Shown here: positions 49,363-59,084 of the stretch, in pieces
Layout of the letters: each line of letters begins with the position of its first letter
Numbering within the stretch: position 1 is the first letter of the stretch
Assembly: GCA_963735955.1 (NCBI GenBank)
Contig: CAVTND010000002.1
Location: forward strand, 248,001 to 312,000
Reading direction: 5' to 3'
From: CAVTND01 sp963735955
GTDB lineage: Bacteria > Pseudomonadota > Gammaproteobacteria > Burkholderiales > Burkholderiaceae_F
Length of the DNA stretch: 64,000 nt
Translations under genes and position numbers: made by a program
Notes under the pieces: generated by a model
What the model was told of the DNA's origin: nothing
The model's database searches: none
Seen by the model: the letters and a program-made list of their open reading frames with translations, nothing else

Positions 49363-50914
49363 ACGTGCTCTTGTAGCGTTCGCGCAGCACGTTCTTTTGT
49401 ACCTTGCCCATCGCGTTGCGCGGCAGGTCCTCGACCACGAACAGCCGCTTGGGCACCTTGTAGTTGGCGATCTGGCCCTTCAGGTGGCCGAGCACGGCCT
49501 CGGCGTCGAGCGCGCCGGCGCTACGCGCCACCACGACCGCGGCCACGGCCTCGCCAAAATCGGGATGGGGCAGGCCGATGACCGCCGATTCGACCACTCC
49601 GGGCCACTCGTCGATGTAGCCCTCGATTTCCTTCGGATAGACGTTGTAGCCGCCGCTGATGATCAGGTCCTTCGAGCGGCCGACCAGCGGAGAGTGAATT
49701 GTCCGGCTTGCCCGGCCCGCCAAATACGCCGACATCGCCGGTCTTGAACCAGCCGTCCGCGGTGAATTCCTCGCGCGTCTTTTCCGGCATGCGCCAGTAG
49801 CCCGCAAACACGTTCGGGCCCTTGACCTCCACCGCGCCGACTTCGCCGACCCTGGTCGCGCTGCCATCGTCGTTCACTACTCGCACCGAAACGCCGGGTA
49901 GCGGCGTCCCCACCGTGCCCGGCAAGCGCAGCTCGGGCGGGCCGAAGTAGGGATTCGACACCAGCATCACGGTCTCGGACATGCCGTAGCGCTCGACGAT
50001 CGTATGGCCGGTGCGGCTGCGAAAACTCTCGAAGGTTTCTGCCAGCAGTGGCGCGGACCCGGAGACGAACAGGCGCATTCCGGCGCAGCGTGCGGCATCG
50101 AAGTCGGGTTCGGCCAGCAATCGCGTGTAGTAGGTCGGCACGCCCATGAAAACCGTCGCGCGTGGCAGCCAATCAAGGACCTGCTTCGCATCGAGCTTCG
50201 GCATGAAGAGCATCTTTGCACCCGCCAGCAACGCCGCGTGCGAGGCAACGAACAGCCCGTGCACATGGAACAACGGCAGCGCATGCAACAGCACATCGCG
50301 TCGGCCCTGCTCGCGTTCTGCCTTGAAGCCCCAGTACTCGTCGAGCGTCCGGGCGTTTGAGGAAAGATTGCCGTGGGTCAGCATCGCGCCCTTGCTGCGG
50401 CCGGTTGTGCCCGAGGTGTAGAGGATCGCCGCAAGGTCGGCGGTCGAGCGCGTGGCGGTGGCAAAGCGGTCCTGGAACGGGGCGGCGGCCTCCAGCAGCG
50501 AGCCATTGCGCGCCGTGCCCAGGGTGTAGACGCGTGCCACGCCGGCGGCGTCGGCCAGCGGCTGGATTTCCGCGACGCGCTCGGGCGCGCACACCACCAC
50601 CGTCGGGCTCCGCATCCTTCAGGAAGTAGGCGATCTCGCCTTCTGATAGGCCGTGTTCAGCGGCACGTAACACCGCCCGCACGCAGTGTCGCCAGGTACA
50701 GCATCAGGCATTCGGGCGATTTCTCGACCTGTACCGCGACGCGTGCGTCGCGCGCCAGCTTCAGGCTCTTCAGCAGCCCGGCAATGCGCGCCGATCGCGT
50801 GCTGCAGGTCGCTCCAGCGATAGTTCGAGCCCGTCGTGAGTCTCGATCGCGATGCCGCCGCGATCCTCCGGCATTGCGGCCTCGATCAAGCGCGTACAGA
50901 TTGTCGTTGCTCAT
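49331..50914 (-). CDS. matB: Malonyl-CoA synthetase (multiple frameshifts)
   Basis: ANL-superfamily ligase making malonyl-CoA from malonate, CoA and ATP; about 520 residues once joined. The N terminus MSNDNLYAL and RVAVQVEKSPECLMLYLATL are in one frame. The core AILYTSGTTGRSKGAMLTHGN, VERYGMSETVMLVSNPY and FTADGWFKTGDVG are in another. The C-terminal hinge and Lys DLIISGGYNVYPKEIEGYID and LPRNAMGKVQKNVLRERY are in a third. Several more short shifts lie at 50.6-50.9 kb. It is last in the malonate operon. Confidence 0.87.
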
Positions 50915-50934
50915 TTTCCGGTTTTGAACTGCGC

Positions 50935-51735
50935 TCAGTGGCCCGTGAAGTGGGGCGGGCGCTTGGCAAGGAACGCCCGCACTCCTTCGTGATAGTCGTC
51001 GGATTCGAGGAAGTGCGAAGCTCTCGTCGAGTTCGTGCTCGGTGTAAGAACAGCCACTTGCGCAGTCAGGCGACGGATGCCATGCCTTGTTCTCGCGCGC
51101 AGCCAGCGGTGAGCCCGCGGACGATGCGCGCTGCACCGCATCGCGCAGTTCGTGCTCGAACGTCGGCGACGGCACTGAACGCGTAATCAGGCCGCGCGTC
51201 GCCGCTTCGGTGCGCGTCGAGCAGGCGCCCTTCGATCAGCAGTTCCGCCGCGACGCCCGGACCCAACCAGGCGCAGCAGGGGCACCAGCTCGGGCAATGC
51301 AAACGGGAACCCGACCCGCCCGACCGGCGCACCGATGCGCGCATTGTCGGCGGCCATGCCGCAGGTCGCAGGCAATCGCGACTTCCAGCCCGCCACCGAC
51401 GCAGACGCCTTCGATCGCGGCGATCACCGGTACCGGGCACTGTTCGATCGCAGCGATGGCATTGGCGACAGTTTCGAGGTGGTAGCGGCGGCCGTTGATG
51501 GCGTCGAAGCGGATCGTGCTCGAATTCCTCGATGTCCGCGCCGGCGGCAAAGTTGCCACCCTCGCCGCGAATCGACGATGCAACGCAGACTCCGATCAGT
51601 GGCCAGTGCTTCGAAAGCGCGCGCCAGCGCCTGCCACATTGCCTCGCTGATTGCATTGAGGTTGCCGCGGCGAGTCGAGGCGGACCGTCAGGCCGTCGCG
51701 CCGCTGCGCTCGATGCGTACCGCGCCGCTCAGTGC
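50935..51735 (-). CDS. Enoyl-CoA hydratase/isomerase family protein (heavily frameshifted)
   Basis: Crotonase-fold protein whose parts are scattered over all three frames: RLDSP and AMWQALARAFEALATD, then GGNFAAGADIEEF (oxyanion-hole region), AIEQCPVPVIAAIEGVCVGG (the CoA-site signature), NARIGAPVGRVGFPFALPE and the end RAFLAKRPPHFTGH. At least five indels are needed. The start cannot be placed exactly; it abuts the Bug gene stop. Its role in malonate use is unclear. Confidence 0.75.
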
Positions 51736-51737
51736 GC

Positions 51738-52706
51738 TCAGTCCAGTTTCGCGCCCGGACGTTCTTGGTGACTGTCGCCCAGCGCTTGATTTCGAGTTGA
51801 GGAACTTCGAGAATTCCGCTGGCGACATCGTCGACTACGTCCGAACCGTTGCTGGCCCAGATCTCGCGCAGCTCCGGCGAGTTGAGCGCCTTCACGACCT
51901 CGGCCTGCATGCGGTCGAGGATGTCCTTCGGCGTGCCCTTGACGCCCCAGATGCCGTACCAGGTTGACACGACGTACTCGGGCATACCGACTTCGGCCGT
52001 CGTCGGCACGTTCGGAAAGGCCGTCGAACGTTTCGGCGCCGCGACCGCGAGCGCCTTGATGCGCCCGGAACGAATGTGCTGTGCCGACGAGCCAAGTCCG
52101 TCGAACATCATGTCGACGTTGCCGGCCAGCAGATCTTGAGCGCGGGCCCGGCACCGCGGTAGGGGATATGCACGATGAAGGTATTGCTCTGCTGCTTGAA
52201 AGCTCGCCGGCCAGGTGGTGCGAGGTGCCGTTGCCGGCCGACGCGATAGTTGAGCTTGCCGGGATTGCTCTTCAGCAGGCGTCAAACTCCTTGAAGTCGT
52301 CGACCTTGACCCGACTGGGATTGACGACGATGACCTGCGGCGGATTGGCGATCACCGTCAGCGGCACCAGATCGGTTTCGATGTTGTAGTCGAGTCTTCG
52401 GGTAGAAGCTCGGAGCGATCGCGTGGTGCACGGCGCCGATGAAGAAGGTGTAGCCGTCGGGCGGGGCCTTGGCCGCGATCGATGCTCCGACGGTGCCACC
52501 GGCGCCGCCGCGATTGTCGATGATGACCGGCGCGGCCGAGCTGCTTGGACAGCTGCGCCGACAAGCGGTCGCGCAAATGCGTCGGTGCCGCCTCCGGGCG
52601 GAAACGGAACGACCAGGGTAATCGGCTTGGTCGGCCAGGTCTGCGCGTGGGCCGGCGCACCGGCAATCAAATGCAGTGAAACTGCGACCGCGAGCAGTAG
52701 TTTCAT
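51738..52706 (-). CDS. Bug-family periplasmic binding protein, malonate operon (frameshifted)
   Basis: Signal peptide MKLLLAVAVSLHLIAGAPAHA, then WPTKPITLVVPFPPGGGTDA, the Bug start. Further parts in other frames are VIIDNRGGAGGTVGASIAAK, NIETDLVPLTVIANPPQVIV, GNVDMMFDGLGSSAQHIRSG and ITNRA-type ending RWATVTKN. At least four shifts occur. Length of about 320 residues fits. Placed between malonyl-CoA decarboxylase and the hydratase, it probably binds malonate; no TctAB partner is adjacent. Confidence 0.82.
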
Positions 52707-52757
52707 GAAGTGTCTCCTGATTTCCGCTGGTCTGAATCAATCCTGTCTTGGGCAGGC

Positions 52758-54071
52758 TCATGCTTCATCTCGCCGTCCTGGCGATGCTTGCGCATGCACG
52801 ACTTCGCCATCGAGAAAGCGCTGGTGATAGTCTTCGACCTTGGCAAGATCGTAAAGGTAATTGACCATCAGGCCGCACGACTGGCGCACGCCGTTCTTCG
52901 ACAGATCCGCAGCCCAGTTGATGCGCTGCAGTCGCGCGCCGTTGCCCAGGTGGAACTTCGCAACCGCATCGCCGTCGGCAGTGGGCGAAGCCAGTCTCAG
53001 ATAGATCGAACTCAGCTCCAGCAATGCTGCACGCTCGTTCGCTGACGCCGTCTCAGGCCGCCAACCTGCAGTGATCTTCTGCTGCAAGGTGCCGGCATTG
53101 AGGTCAAGACTTCGGCGTGCCCCGGCCAGCCGCTTGTGAACAATCGCGCCCGGTCTATCTCCGCCGTCGTTGCCCGACGCATCGATCCAGTGCACCAGGC
53201 CCGGGATCGGTGACAGGGTGCAGAAGGAGCGGATGGACGGGAAGTCAGCCTTCAGGCGCTCCGCCACCCGCTTGATCAGGAAGTTTCCGAGCGACACACC
53301 GCGCAGTCCGGGCTGGCAGTTGCTGATCGAGTAGAACGTCGCCACCTTGAAGCGCTTTCGTTCGACCGGATCTGCGGCCTTTTCAATCAGCGGCGCGATT
53401 GCCGGCGGCATGTCGGGCACGAGCGCGACCTCGACAAAGATCAGCGGTTCACTCGGCAGCTGGGGATGAAAGAAGGCAAAGCAGCGGCGGTCCGGGAGCA
53501 AGCGCCGTCGCAGATCATCCCAGCCATCGATCGCATGCACCGCCTCGTGCTGGATGATCTTCTCGAGCAACTCGGCGGGTGAGCTCCAGTCGACCTGCTG
53601 CATCTCCAGGAATCCGGGATTGAACCAGGACGACAGCAGGTGAAATAGATCGGCTTCGACGGCGGCAAGTGCCGGATGCTGTGGAAGGACACGCAGCAGT
53701 TGCCGGCGCATGTTGACGATGACTGCGGTACCGCCGGCGCCTCGATTCAATCGGCGCAGCAGCTCCTGGCGCGGCGGTTCTGCGGCAACGATCAAGCGCG
53801 CAAGCTCTTCGGGGTCAGGCGCCGCGGCATAGTCCTGTGCCGCTGCCAGCACCGCCTTCGGATCCGGGTCGAAGTCCTCGGCCAGATGCTTGAAGAACTG
53901 CAGGCGCGCCGCATCGGAAAGTCGCCGGAACCGTTCGATTGCGCCAGCCGCCAGGCCGGCGCTGTTGGCCTCGCCGCGCGCTGACAGCAAGCGGCGACAA
54001 GTGCGCATCAATGCATCGAGGTCATCATCGGGCGGCAGCTTGGGCGGGCCCGATTTCGGCAAGTCATGCAT
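52758..54071 (-). CDS. Malonyl-CoA decarboxylase
   Basis: 437 residues, intact. Converts malonyl-CoA to acetyl-CoA and CO2. The family's all-helical N-terminal domain (LARLIVAAEPPRQELLRRLN) precedes the acetyltransferase-like catalytic domain: EAVHAIDGWDDLRRRL, EPLIFVEVALVPDMPPAI, FYSISNCQPGLRGVSLGNFL, FCTLSPIPGLVHWI. ATG 54071 is preferred to an earlier in-frame codon. It heads the operon with the Bug protein, hydratase and matB. Confidence 0.95.
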   Translation of the reverse strand: MHDLPKSGPPKLPPDDDLDALMRTCRRLLSARGEANSAGLAAGAIERFRRLSDAARLQFFKHLAEDFDPDPKAVLAAAQDYAAAPDPEELARLIVAAEPPRQELLRRLNRGAGGTAVIVNMRRQLLRVLPQHPALAAVEADLFHLLSSWFNPGFLEMQQVDWSSPAELLEKIIQHEAVHAIDGWDDLRRRLLPDRRCFAFFHPQLPSEPLIFVEVALVPDMPPAIAPLIEKAADPVERKRFKVATFYSISNCQPGLRGVSLGNFLIKRVAERLKADFPSIRSFCTLSPIPGLVHWIDASGNDGGDRPGAIVHKRLAGARRSLDLNAGTLQQKITAGWRPETASANERAALLELSSIYLRLASPTADGDAVAKFHLGNGARLQRINWAADLSKNGVRQSCGLMVNYLYDLAKVEDYHQRFLDGEVVHAQASPGRRDEA

Positions 54072-54158
54072 TGCCACTCCTAAGCCGAGCTCCGGTCCTG
54101 CCTTCGGCGGCGCTGAATTCAAGCAGTACCATCAACCGCGCCGGCAGATGTTCGCGCA

Positions 54159-54968
54159 TCAGGCGATCGGCGCGGTAGACGCCGCGTTCTTCCTCGAAAG
54201 AAACACGAACAGCCCGAGCCCGATCAGCACCATTGGAACGGATAGCCATTGTCCGGCCGACAGGCCAAGCGGCATGAACCCATAGAGCGCTTCCGGTTCG
54301 CGAAAGATCTCGCCGACGATGCGCAGCAGTCCGTAGGCGATAAGGAACAGGCTTCCAACCGTGCCCGCGGCGCGCGGTGCGCGCGAATACCACCAGAGGA
54401 TCGCCAATAGCAGCAATCCTTCGAGCACGAACTGGTAGAGCTGCGACGGGTGGCGCGCCAGGGGGCCGGCCTGCGGAAACACGACGGCCCATGGCAGCGA
54501 GGGATCGGCGAGCCTTCCCCAGAGTTCGCCGTTGATGAAGTTGCCGATGCGGCCCGCTCCCAGTCCGAGCGGCACGAGCGGAACGACGAAATCGGCGACC
54601 TTGAGAAATGACTTGCCGCGTGAGCGCGCAAACCAGGCCATGGCGAGGATCACGCCGATGATTCCGCCGTGCGAGGCCATGCCTCCTTTCCACACCGCAA
54701 AGATCTCGAGCGGATGGGCGAGATAGTACGAAGGCGGGCCGTAGAAGAGCACGTGGCCAAGCCGCCCGCCAAGGATGACCCCGATCATGCCGGCGAACAG
54801 CAGATCGTCGACGTCCTGCGAGCTCATCCCGCGCCAGGCCTCGCGGGCGCGCAGCTTGCCGAGTATCAGGAACAGCGCGAAACCGAGCAGGTACATCAGC
54901 CCGTACCAGCGGATCGCCAGCGGGCCGATCTCGAACGCGATCGAATTCAGGTTATGGACGTAGGGCAT
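54159..54968 (-). CDS. lgt: Prolipoprotein diacylglyceryl transferase
   Basis: First enzyme of lipoprotein maturation, inner membrane, 269 residues with seven predicted segments. Signatures are IRWYGLMYLLGF, GGRLGHVLFY, GGMASHGGIIGVILA (essential His) and the Lgt box GLGAGRIGNFINGELWGR. Divergent from ilvD with a 74-bp gap, a common betaproteobacterial arrangement. Confidence 0.97.
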   Translation of the reverse strand: MPYVHNLNSIAFEIGPLAIRWYGLMYLLGFALFLILGKLRAREAWRGMSSQDVDDLLFAGMIGVILGGRLGHVLFYGPPSYYLAHPLEIFAVWKGGMASHGGIIGVILAMAWFARSRGKSFLKVADFVVPLVPLGLGAGRIGNFINGELWGRLADPSLPWAVVFPQAGPLARHPSQLYQFVLEGLLLLAILWWYSRAPRAAGTVGSLFLIAYGLLRIVGEIFREPEALYGFMPLGLSAGQWLSVPMVLIGLGLFVFLSRKNAASTAPIA

Positions 54969-55042
54969 GCGCTGCTCACATCGAAAGCTTCCCCTATTAT
55001 CAGTCCCGTCCCGTTCAAGCGCCCCAACCCGGAAACCTCACC

Positions 55043-56732
55043 ATGGCCTTCAATCGTCGCTCGAAGAACGTCACCCAGGGCGTGGCCCGTTCAGCCAATC
55101 GCGCGATGTACTACGCGATGGGCTACCAGGACGGAGACTTTGACAAGCCGATGATCGGCGTGGCCAACGGACATTCGACGATCACGCCGTGCAACTCGGG
55201 CTTGCAGAGACTCGCCGATGCAGCGATCGCGGCGATCGCCGAAGGCAATGCCAATTCGCAGGTGTTCGGCACGCCGACGATTTCCGACGGCATCGGCATG
55301 GGCACCGAAGGCATGAAGTACTCGCTGGTGTCGCGCGAGGTGATCGCCGATAGCATCGAAACCTGCGTGAACGGCCAGTGGATGGACGGCGTGATCGTCA
55401 TCGGCGGCTGCGACAAGAACATGCCGGGCGGCATGATGGGCATCGCGCGCTGCAATGTTCCTGCCATCTACGTCTATGGCGGCACGGTCAAACCCGGTCG
55501 CTACAAGGACAAGGATCTGACCATCGTGTCGGCCTTTGAAGCGGTTGGCGAATTCACGGCCGGCCGGCTCAGCGCGGCCGACTTCAAGGAAATCGAGAGG
55601 CGCTGCATACCCGGCTCGGGCTCGTGCGGCGGCATGTACACCGCGAACACGATGAGCTCGTCGTTCGAGGCACTGGGCCTGAGTCTGATGATGAGCTCGA
55701 CGATGGCCAATCCGGACGACGAGAAAGTCACGAGCACCGCCGAGAGCGCGCGTGTGCTGCTCGGCCGCCGTGAAGAACAATCTTCGACCGTCAGACATCA
55801 TCTCCCGCAAGTCGATCGAAAACGCGGTCAGTTTGGTTATGGCGGTCGGCGGCTCCACCAATGCCGTGCTGCATTACCTCGCGATAGCGCACTCAGCAGG
55901 AGTGCCGTGGACAATCGACGACTTCGAGCGCGTCAGGCGCAAGGTGCCGGTGTTGGCCGACCTCAAGCCCTCCGGCAAGTACGTCGCAACCGACTTGCAC
56001 CGGGCCGGCGGCATCCCGCAGGTGCTGAAGATCCTGCTGGTCAATGGCCTGCTGCATGGTGACTGCATGACGATCACCGGCAAGACAATGGCTGAGATGC
56101 TCGAAGCGGTTCCTTCGGAGCCGCGGTCAGATCAGGACGTGATCCGGCCGTTTTCTCGCCCGCTGTACAAGCAGGGCCATCTCGCGATACTCAGGGGCAA
56201 CCTGTCGCCGGAAGGCTGCGTGGCGAAGATCACCGGACTCAAGAACCCGGTCATCACGGGCCCGGCCCGCGTGTTCGATTCCGAGGACGCCGCCATGGAT
56301 GCGATTCTCGCCGACCGCATCCAGCCGGGCGACGTCGTCGTGATCCGCTACGAAGGTCCGCAGGGCGGGCCAGGCATGCGCGAGATGCTTTCACCGACTG
56401 CGGCGCTGATCGGCAAGGGACTCGGCGAAAGCGTAGGCCTGATTACCGACGGCCGCTTTTCAGGTGGCACCTGGGGCATGGTGGTCGGCCACGTGGCACC
56501 CGAAGCCTACGTCGGCGGCTTGATCGCGCTGATCAAGGAGGGTGACTCGATAACGATCGACGCCCACAAGCTGCTGTTGCAGCTGAACGTGGACGATGCC
56601 GAAATCGCCCGGCGGCGCCTGGACTGGAAGCAGCCGGCACCGCGTTACAGGACGGGTGTGCTCGCCAAGTTCGCCAAACTCGCATCGACCGCCAGCCGGG
56701 GCGCGATCACGGACGAGAACCTGTTTGGATAG
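55043..56732 (+). CDS. ilvD: Dihydroxy-acid dehydratase IlvD (frameshifted)
   Basis: Fe-S dehydratase of branched-chain amino acid synthesis, about 562 residues. The first part includes MIGVANGHSTITPCNSG, VIVIGGCDKNMPGGMMG and GSGSCGGMYTANTMSSS, which carry the cluster cysteines. One extra C near 55767 breaks the frame. The second part continues AVKNNLRPSDIISRKSIENA through GLITDGRFSGGTWGMVVGHV to the end. Likely a read error, since the gene is needed for prototrophy. Confidence 0.94.
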
Positions 56733-56737
56733 CGCCT

Positions 56738-56977
56738 TTAGCGCCTGGGGCCCTTCTTCTTGACCTCGAGCGCCTGTTTGATGCGCTTCTTCTTGTGCTT
56801 GTCCATTTCATCGAAGGCCTTCTTCTTGTCGAGCCCCAGGCGTCGTTCAAATACTTCGAACCAGACCCAGGCCAGCCCAAACGGCAAGGCGATCCACCAC
56901 CACGACAATTCGGCGAACACGCTGATCTCGAGTATCTTGAGCACGATGAGCGCAACGCCGATCCAAACCAGCCACAT
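56738..56977 (-). CDS. Small Trp-rich protein, TIGR04438 type
   Basis: 79 residues from MWLVWIGVALIVLKILEI. A hydrophobic N-terminal helix is followed by SWWWIALPFGLAWVWFEV, which is strikingly Trp-rich, then a Lys-rich tail (DKHKKKRIKQALEVKKK). This matches the small Trp-rich family of Betaproteobacteria, whose function is unknown. Convergent with ilvD, leaving 5 bp. Confidence 0.82.
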   Translation of the reverse strand: MWLVWIGVALIVLKILEISVFAELSWWWIALPFGLAWVWFEVFERRLGLDKKKAFDEMDKHKKKRIKQALEVKKKGPRR

Positions 56978-57125
56978 GTCCGACTCCTGCAGCACAACGG
57001 GTGCGACTATAGCGACCAGCATATAGCGCAGGCTGGGGACCAGTAGGTCAACGATGCGCCCGATTAGCCGTTAATATTCAACAGTCAGGCAATACCATTC
57101 CGTCCACTGCACACCCGGAGTCACC

Positions 57126-57431
57126 ATGTTCAAAGCACTAACTCTCGCTGCTTTTGGCCTGATGGCCACCTGCGGACCGGCGCTTGCCAATGCTGATCTT
57201 GCGAAACAGAAAAATTGCCTGGCATGTCATAGCGTTGACAAGAAACTGGTCGGCCCGTCCTACAAGGATGTTGCCGCCAAGTACAAGGGCGACAAGGATG
57301 CAGTGAATCGCCTAGCCAAGAAGATCCGCGAAGGTGGCGTCGGAACCTTTGGCCAGGTCCCCATGCCCGCGAACCCGCAGGTCACTGAGCAGGAAGCCCA
57401 GACACTCGCCAAGTGGGTGCTTGCGCAGTAG
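57126..57431 (+). CDS. Class I periplasmic cytochrome c (c551/c552 type)
   Basis: 101 residues: signal peptide ending ALANA, heme motif CLACH, VGPSYKDVAAKYKG and the axial Met in GQVPMPANPQ. The tail EQEAQTLAKWVL is typical. It is a small soluble electron carrier in the periplasm. A single-gene unit ending at a strong terminator. Confidence 0.95.
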   Translation: MFKALTLAAFGLMATCGPALANADLAKQKNCLACHSVDKKLVGPSYKDVAAKYKGDKDAVNRLAKKIREGGVGTFGQVPMPANPQVTEQEAQTLAKWVLAQ

Positions 57432-57482
57432 TGAGTCGACCCTGCCCGGCAATCTCGTAACCGTTTCAGCGGTCGGTCAGGA

Positions 57483-57504
57483 AAAGGGCGCTTCGGCGCC
57501 CTTT
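57483..57504. terminator. Rho-independent terminator, bidirectional
   Basis: Perfect stem AAAGGGCGC-TTCG-GCGCCCTTT with a UUCG-class tetraloop, then TCTCGTTT. It lies between the convergent cytochrome c and dadA genes and has A- and T-rich arms usable in both directions. Confidence 0.9.
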
Positions 57505-57520
57505 CTCGTTTCGGTTCCGA

Positions 57521-58777
57521 TCAGAGCTCGAGCCTGGGGAGGGCAAGCTCCGGCACCCGGCCGGAAACCAAGTCGGCGATCAGGGCGCCATTGCCGCTTG
57601 CCAGTGTCCAGCCCAGGGTCCCGTGGCCGGCATTCAGAAACAGGCCGTCCACCGATGTCGCGCCAAGATAGGGCACGTTCGACGGCGTGGCCGGCCGCAA
57701 ACCGGCCCAGTACTGCGCGGCGCCATAGTCACAGGCGCCGGGAAACAGCTCCCGCATTCGGCGCGTCAGCGCTTCGCACCGAATCTCGTTGAGTTCACGC
57801 GACCAGCCGCCGACCTCCGCGGTGCCGGCCGCGCGCAATCGTGAACCGAACCGCGAAATCACGATCTTGCGGGCGTCATCGGCCAAGCTGATGATTGGCG
57901 CGCGCCCCGCGTCGGCCACCGGATAGGTAGCGGAGTAGCCCTTGACTGGGAAGATGCGGACGCGCAAGCCGAGCGGCGCCAGCAGCGCGGCAGTGGAAAC
58001 GCCGAGGCAGACGACAACCGCGTCGGCTTCGATCGAAGCAAGCGATCCGTCCTGTCCTGCCGCCTCGACACCTCGAACTCGCCGCCCATCGACCAGCAGC
58101 CGGTTCACCGTCGTGCCGAACTGGAACCGGACTCCGCGCCCTTGCGCTCGCTGCGCGAGCTGGCATGTAAACGCATGCGCGTCGCCGGACTCGTCGTCCG
58201 GACAGTAATCAGCGCCGACGATGCGCTCTCCAATCGAATCCAGGGCCGGTTCCAGTGCAAGCGCGTCTGCCGCAACCAGCGTGCGCAGCTCGCAGCCGAG
58301 CTGGTTCATCAATGCCGCGCTGGCACGACTCCTGTGAAATTCCTCCCTATCCGTATACAGGTGCAGGATGCCGCGTTCGACACAGTCGTAGTCAAGCGCA
58401 AGTTCGCGCCGCAGGACCTTCACTTGGTTCCGACTGTGAAGCGCCAGTCGCACGATCGTGCGGATGTTGGCCGCGGTGCGGTCACGCGCACATTCGCGCA
58501 GGAATGCCGCGCTCCAGCTCCACTGTTGCCAGTCGAACTTTGGCCGAAACAGCAGGGGCGCGTCGGCACGACCGAGCCAACGCAGGATCTTCATGGGAGC
58601 TGCGGGGTTGGCCCAGGGCTCGGCGTGGCTGACCGAGATCTGGCCGCCGTTGGCAAAGCTCGTTTCGAGTGCCGGGCCAGGCTGACGCTCGAGGACCTCG
58701 ACCTCATGGCCGGCACAACGCAGATACCAGGCGCTCGCTGTTCCCACCACGCCCGCCCCCAGCACCAGAACCCGCAC
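57521..58777 (-). CDS. dadA: D-amino acid dehydrogenase small subunit
   Basis: FAD-dependent membrane-associated oxidase of D-amino acids, 418 residues. The FAD site is MRVLVLGAGVVGTASAWYLR. Other DadA features are EVLERQPGPALETSFANGGQ, VSHAEPWANPAAP, and the C-terminal GLRPATPSNVPYLG and LNAGHGTLGWTLASGNG. It passes electrons to the quinone pool. Divergent from livK. Confidence 0.94.
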   Translation of the reverse strand: MRVLVLGAGVVGTASAWYLRCAGHEVEVLERQPGPALETSFANGGQISVSHAEPWANPAAPMKILRWLGRADAPLLFRPKFDWQQWSWSAAFLRECARDRTAANIRTIVRLALHSRNQVKVLRRELALDYDCVERGILHLYTDREEFHRSRASAALMNQLGCELRTLVAADALALEPALDSIGERIVGADYCPDDESGDAHAFTCQLAQRAQGRGVRFQFGTTVNRLLVDGRRVRGVEAAGQDGSLASIEADAVVVCLGVSTAALLAPLGLRVRIFPVKGYSATYPVADAGRAPIISLADDARKIVISRFGSRLRAAGTAEVGGWSRELNEIRCEALTRRMRELFPGACDYGAAQYWAGLRPATPSNVPYLGATSVDGLFLNAGHGTLGWTLASGNGALIADLVSGRVPELALPRLEL

Positions 58778-59084
58778 TTTCGCTTCTTCCCTTTCAATGA
58801 GACCGGGCGAGTCTACGTAGGCTGCCGTGACCCGCGTCTTGCCGTAGCATTTCAGCTCCGGGTTGCGGCACCTTCCGCGGTGAGTACAATCTACCGGTTT
58901 CGTCGGCTGAGTTCCGCACCGTCCGGGGCTTCGACGAGGCCTCGACGCAGAGAGAGTTAGGAATACAGTGGCGCACGGTGCATTCAGGAAACGGTGTCCA
59001 TGCCCGGTCGAACAGCTTAGTCAGCCGAAGAATTAGACAGCTCATACAAATTGCTCAGCTAGGACCCTCAGAGGAGAGAACGTA
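58778..59084. other. dadA-livK intergenic region
   Basis: 307 bp with no gene. It should hold divergent promoters. A good ribosome site, GAGGAGAG, precedes livK. I could not place -35/-10 boxes convincingly. Confidence 0.5.
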
